DNA from: Spirochaetia bacterium
Lineage (GTDB): Bacteria; Spirochaetota; Spirochaetia; Sphaerochaetales; Sphaerochaetaceae
Direction: 5' to 3'
DNA: 8,907 nt
Assembly: GCA_009929055.1 (NCBI GenBank)
Contig: SABI01000097.1
Span: 1-8,907 of the forward strand
Every line of letters starts with the position of its first letter. Positions within the stretch are counted from its first letter, which is position 1. The position numbers and the translations under genes were made by a program. Below, one piece after another: positions 7,166-8,907 of the stretch. Under the pieces are notes generated by a model. That model was not told the origin of the DNA. It saw only the letters and a program-made list of their open reading frames with translations, and ran no database searches.

Positions 7166-7786
7166 TTATTTCTCTTCAGCTTCTTCTACTTCTTCTTCTA
7201 GTTCTTCATCTTCTTCAGTTTCAGCAGTAATGACTTCCTTAACACCCTTCACAGTAGCAATAGTCATATCTTGAGCATGAAGGAATTTTACCCCTTCAGG
7301 AGCTTTGACTTGTTCAACATGAATACTTTCATTAAGGTTGAGACTACTTACATCAACTTCGATTGATGCAGGAAGATCGCTAGGAAGACACTCAACTTCA
7401 ATCTCGTGGGTAACTTGTTCCAAAACTCCACCAAATCTTGCTCCAACTGGGTTCCCAACAAGAACAATAGAAACGTTCGCTCTTAAAACTTCACCTTTAG
7501 TTACTTCAAAAAAGTCTACATGAAGAACTTTCCCAAGCATCACGTTTTCTTGAAAATCTTTCATCAATACATTGTGATTTTTTCTACCTACTTTAACTGT
7601 CAATAAAGTTGATTCAGTAAAATGTCTTAGTTTATTTTGGAACTCTTTTGCATCGAGCGTAATATGCTCAGGGGCATTTTTCCCATAGATAACTGCAGGG
7701 ATACGGCCTAGTGCCAAAACTCTTCTTGAACCGGCAGAGCCGAAGTCCTCGGTTCGCTTTTCACCAGCCAACTTCATATCTTTCAT
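7166..7786 (-). CDS. rplY: 50S ribosomal protein L25, Ctc/TL5 type
   Basis: L25 binds 5S rRNA in the large subunit; the two-domain Ctc/TL5 form is also a general stress protein in some bacteria. The N-terminal 5S-binding domain (1-~95) shows LGRIPAVIYGKN (26-37) and the family block VLMKDFQENVMLGKVLHVDF (73-92). The C-terminal beta domain (~98-185) contains GVLEQVTHEIEVECLPSDLP (120-139). A strongly acidic Glu-rich tail (189-206) ends the protein, as in many L25/Ctc proteins. The length of 206 residues fits the long form. The ATG start is supported by GAGGAG at 7798-7793, 6 nt upstream. It is the first protein gene after tRNA-Gln (28-nt gap), with pth 11 nt downstream. Confidence 0.97.
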   Translation of the reverse strand: MKDMKLAGEKRTEDFGSAGSRRVLALGRIPAVIYGKNAPEHITLDAKEFQNKLRHFTESTLLTVKVGRKNHNVLMKDFQENVMLGKVLHVDFFEVTKGEVLRANVSIVLVGNPVGARFGGVLEQVTHEIEVECLPSDLPASIEVDVSSLNLNESIHVEQVKAPEGVKFLHAQDMTIATVKGVKEVITAETEEDEELEEEVEEAEEK

Positions 7787-7814
7787 GAAATACTCCTCTT
7801 GATAATCCTAAAAA

Positions 7815-7886
7815 CAGGGGCGGCAGGATTCGAACCTACGCATGCCGGCACCAAAAACCAGAGCCTTACCACTTGGCTACACCCCT
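7815..7886 (-). tRNA. tRNA-Gln (anticodon UUG)
   Basis: A complete 72-nt cloverleaf folds on the minus strand: acceptor AGGGGTG/CGCCCCT (one G-U), D arm GCC-AAGTGGTAA-GGC, anticodon stem CTGGT/GCCGG with loop TTTTGGT (anticodon TTG), variable CATGC, and T arm GTAGG-TTCGAAT-CCTGC. The discriminator is G73, as expected for glutamine. CCA is not encoded; a TTTTT run follows directly, so CCA must be added after 3' processing. The gene has no separate terminator and sits 28 nt before rplY, so it is probably cut out of a longer tRNA-mRNA transcript. Confidence 0.96.
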
Positions 7887-7888
7887 AT

Positions 7889-7922
7889 CTACCCAATTCG
7901 GTAGGAAGTCACATCACGTGAC
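7889..7922 (-). promoter_or_regulatory. Two small dyads in the leader just 5' of tRNA-Gln
   Basis: Minus-strand GTCAC-GTGAT-GTGAC (7922-7908) and CTACC-GAATTG-GGTAG (7904-7889) are perfect 5-bp inverted repeats between the candidate promoter and the tRNA. They could fold in the 5' leader removed by RNase P, or the first (containing TCACGTGA at 7914-7921) could be a protein-binding site. The function is unknown. Confidence 0.4.
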
Positions 7923-7932
7923 AACGCACATC

Positions 7933-7961
7933 AAAATACAAGTTTTTAGCCAATTTGTCTA
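7933..7961 (-). promoter_or_regulatory. Candidate sigma-70 promoter of the tRNA-Gln/rplY operon
   Basis: TAGACA (7961-7956, 5 of 6 to TTGACA) is followed after exactly 17 bp by TATTTT (7938-7933, 4 of 6 to TATAAT). The start would be near 7926, about 40 nt before the tRNA 5' end. It is the best-spaced pair in the intergenic region. A weaker alternative, GAGACA-18 bp-TAATAT, lies further upstream around 7994-8023. Confidence 0.55.
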
Positions 7962-7979
7962 GTGCATTTGTCAGGTTTA

Positions 7980-8049
7980 ATAGAATTTCTTATATATTAT
8001 TCCTTAAAATTGTTATTTGTCTCTCCTGAAAGGAAATTCTATAGACAAA
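7980..8049. repeat. Nested inverted repeats in the intergenic region
   Basis: ATAGAATTTC (7980-7989) is the exact reverse complement of 8033-8042, and TTTGTCT (8016-8022) of AGACAAA (8043-8049). The second pair encloses a TCCT/AGGA stem. The two pairs overlap, so the structures may be alternatives. The region is very AT-rich and no gene is visible in it; the role is unknown. Confidence 0.4.
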
Positions 8050-8055
8050 ATTACT

Positions 8056-8084
8056 AAAAATTTGCTCACTTTGAAAGTTAGCAA
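8056..8084 (-). terminator. Second terminator-like hairpin between permease and tRNA operon
   Basis: Minus-strand TTGCT-A-ACTT and AAGT-G-AGCAA form nine pairs with one A-G mismatch around a TCA loop, followed by ATTTTT. It lies 48 nt past the permease stop, after a first terminator. It may be a back-up terminator or may end a short transcript begun between the two hairpins. Confidence 0.6.
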
Positions 8085-8095
8085 CAACCGTACAT
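8078..8095 (-). other. Possible 5-codon mini-ORF (MYGCC) ahead of the second hairpin
   Basis: GAGAGG (8106-8101) stands 5 nt before ATG TAC GGT TGT TGC TAA, and the stop codon lies inside the 5' arm of the hairpin at 8084-8056. The layout resembles a leader peptide with attenuator, but no promoter is visible for it and an ORF this short may be chance. Confidence 0.15.
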
Positions 8096-8116
8096 CTTTA
8101 CCTCTCAGAGTTATAT

Positions 8117-8145
8117 AAAAAAATTAAGAAGCTATCGTGCTTCCT
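8117..8145 (-). terminator. Intrinsic terminator overlapping the permease stop codon
   Basis: Minus-strand AGGAAGC and GCTTCTT pair over 7 bp (one G-T) around the loop ACGATA, followed by AA and seven T at 8123-8117. The TAG stop of the permease gene starts in the loop and ends at the first base of the 3' arm, so the last codons form part of the 5' arm. Confidence 0.8.
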
Positions 8146-8665
8146 CTCTCTCATAGAGAGCCGCTACTTCCTCTTTTGATATTAACAGAGTAAGAAGGTG
8201 AGCAATTATGATGATACCAGGGATATCTATGAGTAATCTCGTAAGAGCAAACGGCGCTCCTAGTGAAGAGATTTCGAATAAGAACATAGGAATCTTAGTA
8301 GTAGACCACGCTCCTATAAAAATAAGGATATTTTTAAACTTAACCCCTTTTTTTATAAAAACAGCTGCTACTGGAAATGCTCCGTACAAAGGGCCTGCTG
8401 CAGCAGAGCCAATTACTATAGCTAGTACTACCCCTTTCACACCAGAGCCTTCTCCCATGTACTTTACCATAGTCTCTTTAGGAACCCAAATATCGAGGAG
8501 CCCTAGGAGAATAAATATTGGGGGAATAACTAAAAGCATCTCTTTTAGCTGAGAGTACGTCATGCTTGCTACTGATTTCCCAAACGATACATTAAAGAAA
8601 GAATAGAGAGCCATAACAAGCAAGACAATAAGGAGTGCACGATATTTCTTCATCAATACTTTCAT
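8132..8665 (-). CDS. Half-size permease, YraQ/ArsP_1 (DUF318) type, second subunit
   Basis: This 177-residue integral membrane protein has about five hydrophobic segments: ~8-26, ~42-60, ~77-103, ~111-131 and ~139-163. The core IGSAAAGPLYGAFPVAAVFI (85-104), followed by GAWSTTKIPMFLFE (118-131), resembles the conserved half-domain of YraQ/ArsP_1 permeases. Some members export arsenicals; most have no known substrate. Normally two such halves sit in one polypeptide of ~300 or more residues; here they are in adjacent genes. The ATG at 8665 overlaps the upstream stop as ATGA, and GGAGG at 8677-8673 lies 7 nt upstream, so the start is well supported and translation is coupled. The C-terminus is charged (KEEVAALYEREEAR). 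The family call is moderately sure; the substrate is unknown. Confidence 0.85.
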   Translation of the reverse strand: MKVLMKKYRALLIVLLVMALYSFFNVSFGKSVASMTYSQLKEMLLVIPPIFILLGLLDIWVPKETMVKYMGEGSGVKGVVLAIVIGSAAAGPLYGAFPVAAVFIKKGVKFKNILIFIGAWSTTKIPMFLFEISSLGAPFALTRLLIDIPGIIIIAHLLTLLISKEEVAALYEREEAR

Positions 8666-8907
8666 ACCAAGGCCTCCACATATCCTATCACATAGGCAAC
8701 AAGGAATGAGAAAGCAAAAGCTAATATATTTCGATAAATTGCTAAGCGCTTGCCAAAATATTTTATCTCAACTGGGAGTGTCACGATACCCACCATCATG
8801 AGTGTAGAGACGAAGGCAGCTATTTGCATATAGCCCGCTCCCCCCTCTAATAGCATAGCGGCGGTGGGAAATGCAACAAACCCTGGAATTAAAGTAATAG
8901 CACCAAC
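8662..8907 (-). CDS. Half-size permease, first subunit (5' end outside window)
   Basis: The frame is open to the window edge, so the gene is partial; the 81 visible residues begin at GAITLIPGFVAFPTAAMLL. An ATG at 8856 is internal, because the residues before it belong to the conserved motif. Compared by eye with the downstream gene, AFPTAAMLLEGGA parallels AFPVAAVFIKKGV, and the VSTLMMVGIVTLPVEIKYFG region parallels the GAWSTTKIPMFLFEISSLG region. The two are therefore homologous halves of a duplicated permease fold. There are three hydrophobic segments in the visible part. The stop TGA overlaps the next ATG by 4 bp. Both subunits probably form one heteromeric transporter. Confidence 0.85.
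   Translation of the reverse strand, partial: VGAITLIPGFVAFPTAAMLLEGGAGYMQIAAFVSTLMMVGIVTLPVEIKYFGKRLAIYRNILAFAFSFLVAYVIGYVEALV

Noticed and set aside
6921..7274. Plus-strand open frame with a poly-Ser run
   Set aside because: The Ser run is the complement of the Glu-rich acidic tail of L25. The frame covers two well-supported genes.
7806..7820. Dedicated intrinsic terminator directly after tRNA-Gln
   Set aside because: A TTTTT run follows the tRNA, but the only stems before it are the tRNA's own acceptor and T arms, and rplY follows within 28 nt with no promoter in between.
8208..8552. Plus-strand open frame antisense to the permease
   Set aside because: The opposite strand encodes a membrane protein with a proper start, Shine-Dalgarno and family motif. 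This frame shows none of these.
8662..8856. A complete 64-residue protein starting at the ATG at 8856
   Set aside because: The frame is open to the window edge and the residues before this Met (IPGFVAFPTAA) belong to the conserved permease half-domain, so the gene is partial, not small.

Overview
The window is AT-rich bacterial DNA in which every supported gene lies on the minus strand, so transcription runs from high to low coordinates. Shine-Dalgarno sequences are strong (AGGAGG type). The run rplY-pth-tilS-ftsH matches, from memory, the gene order in Borrelia and other spirochaetes, and the protein sequences look compatible with that. I infer a spirochaete or similar diderm with moderate confidence; no 16S or other decisive marker is present.

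Layout in transcription order. (1) 8907-8132: two overlapping genes for half-size integral membrane permeases of the YraQ/ArsP_1 (DUF318) type. The first runs off the window edge, and the second ends in an intrinsic terminator that overlaps its stop codon. (2) 8116-7887: an intergenic region with a second terminator-like hairpin, small dyads and a candidate promoter. (3) 7886-1330: a tightly packed cluster, probably one operon: tRNA-Gln(UUG), rplY (L25/Ctc), pth (apparently starting with CTG), tilS, ftsH and lepA, closed by a strong intrinsic terminator at 1304-1278. The genes share a theme of translation and protein quality: 5S rRNA binding, recycling of peptidyl-tRNA, lysidine modification of tRNA-Ile, ribosome back-translocation or assembly (EF4), and membrane proteolysis. 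(4) 1262-27: a separately controlled sugar-transport gene, preceded by a perfect 16-bp LacI-type operator palindrome and a promoter with a perfect TTGACA -35 box.

The most unusual object is the last gene. Its first ~344 residues are a MglA/RbsA-type sugar ABC transporter ATPase, but the second nucleotide-binding domain stops short and is joined in frame to ~42 residues that look like the C-terminus of a periplasmic sugar-binding protein. This suggests an internal deletion that removed the end of the ATPase gene, any intervening gene and most of a binding-protein gene, or else an assembly chimera. Other points of interest are the CTG start of pth, the tRNA gene heading a protein operon, the long Asn/Gln-rich N-terminal extension of FtsH with a hexanucleotide repeat, and the split permease. 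I did not see a CRISPR array, an insertion sequence, a phage module or a clearly new multi-gene system.
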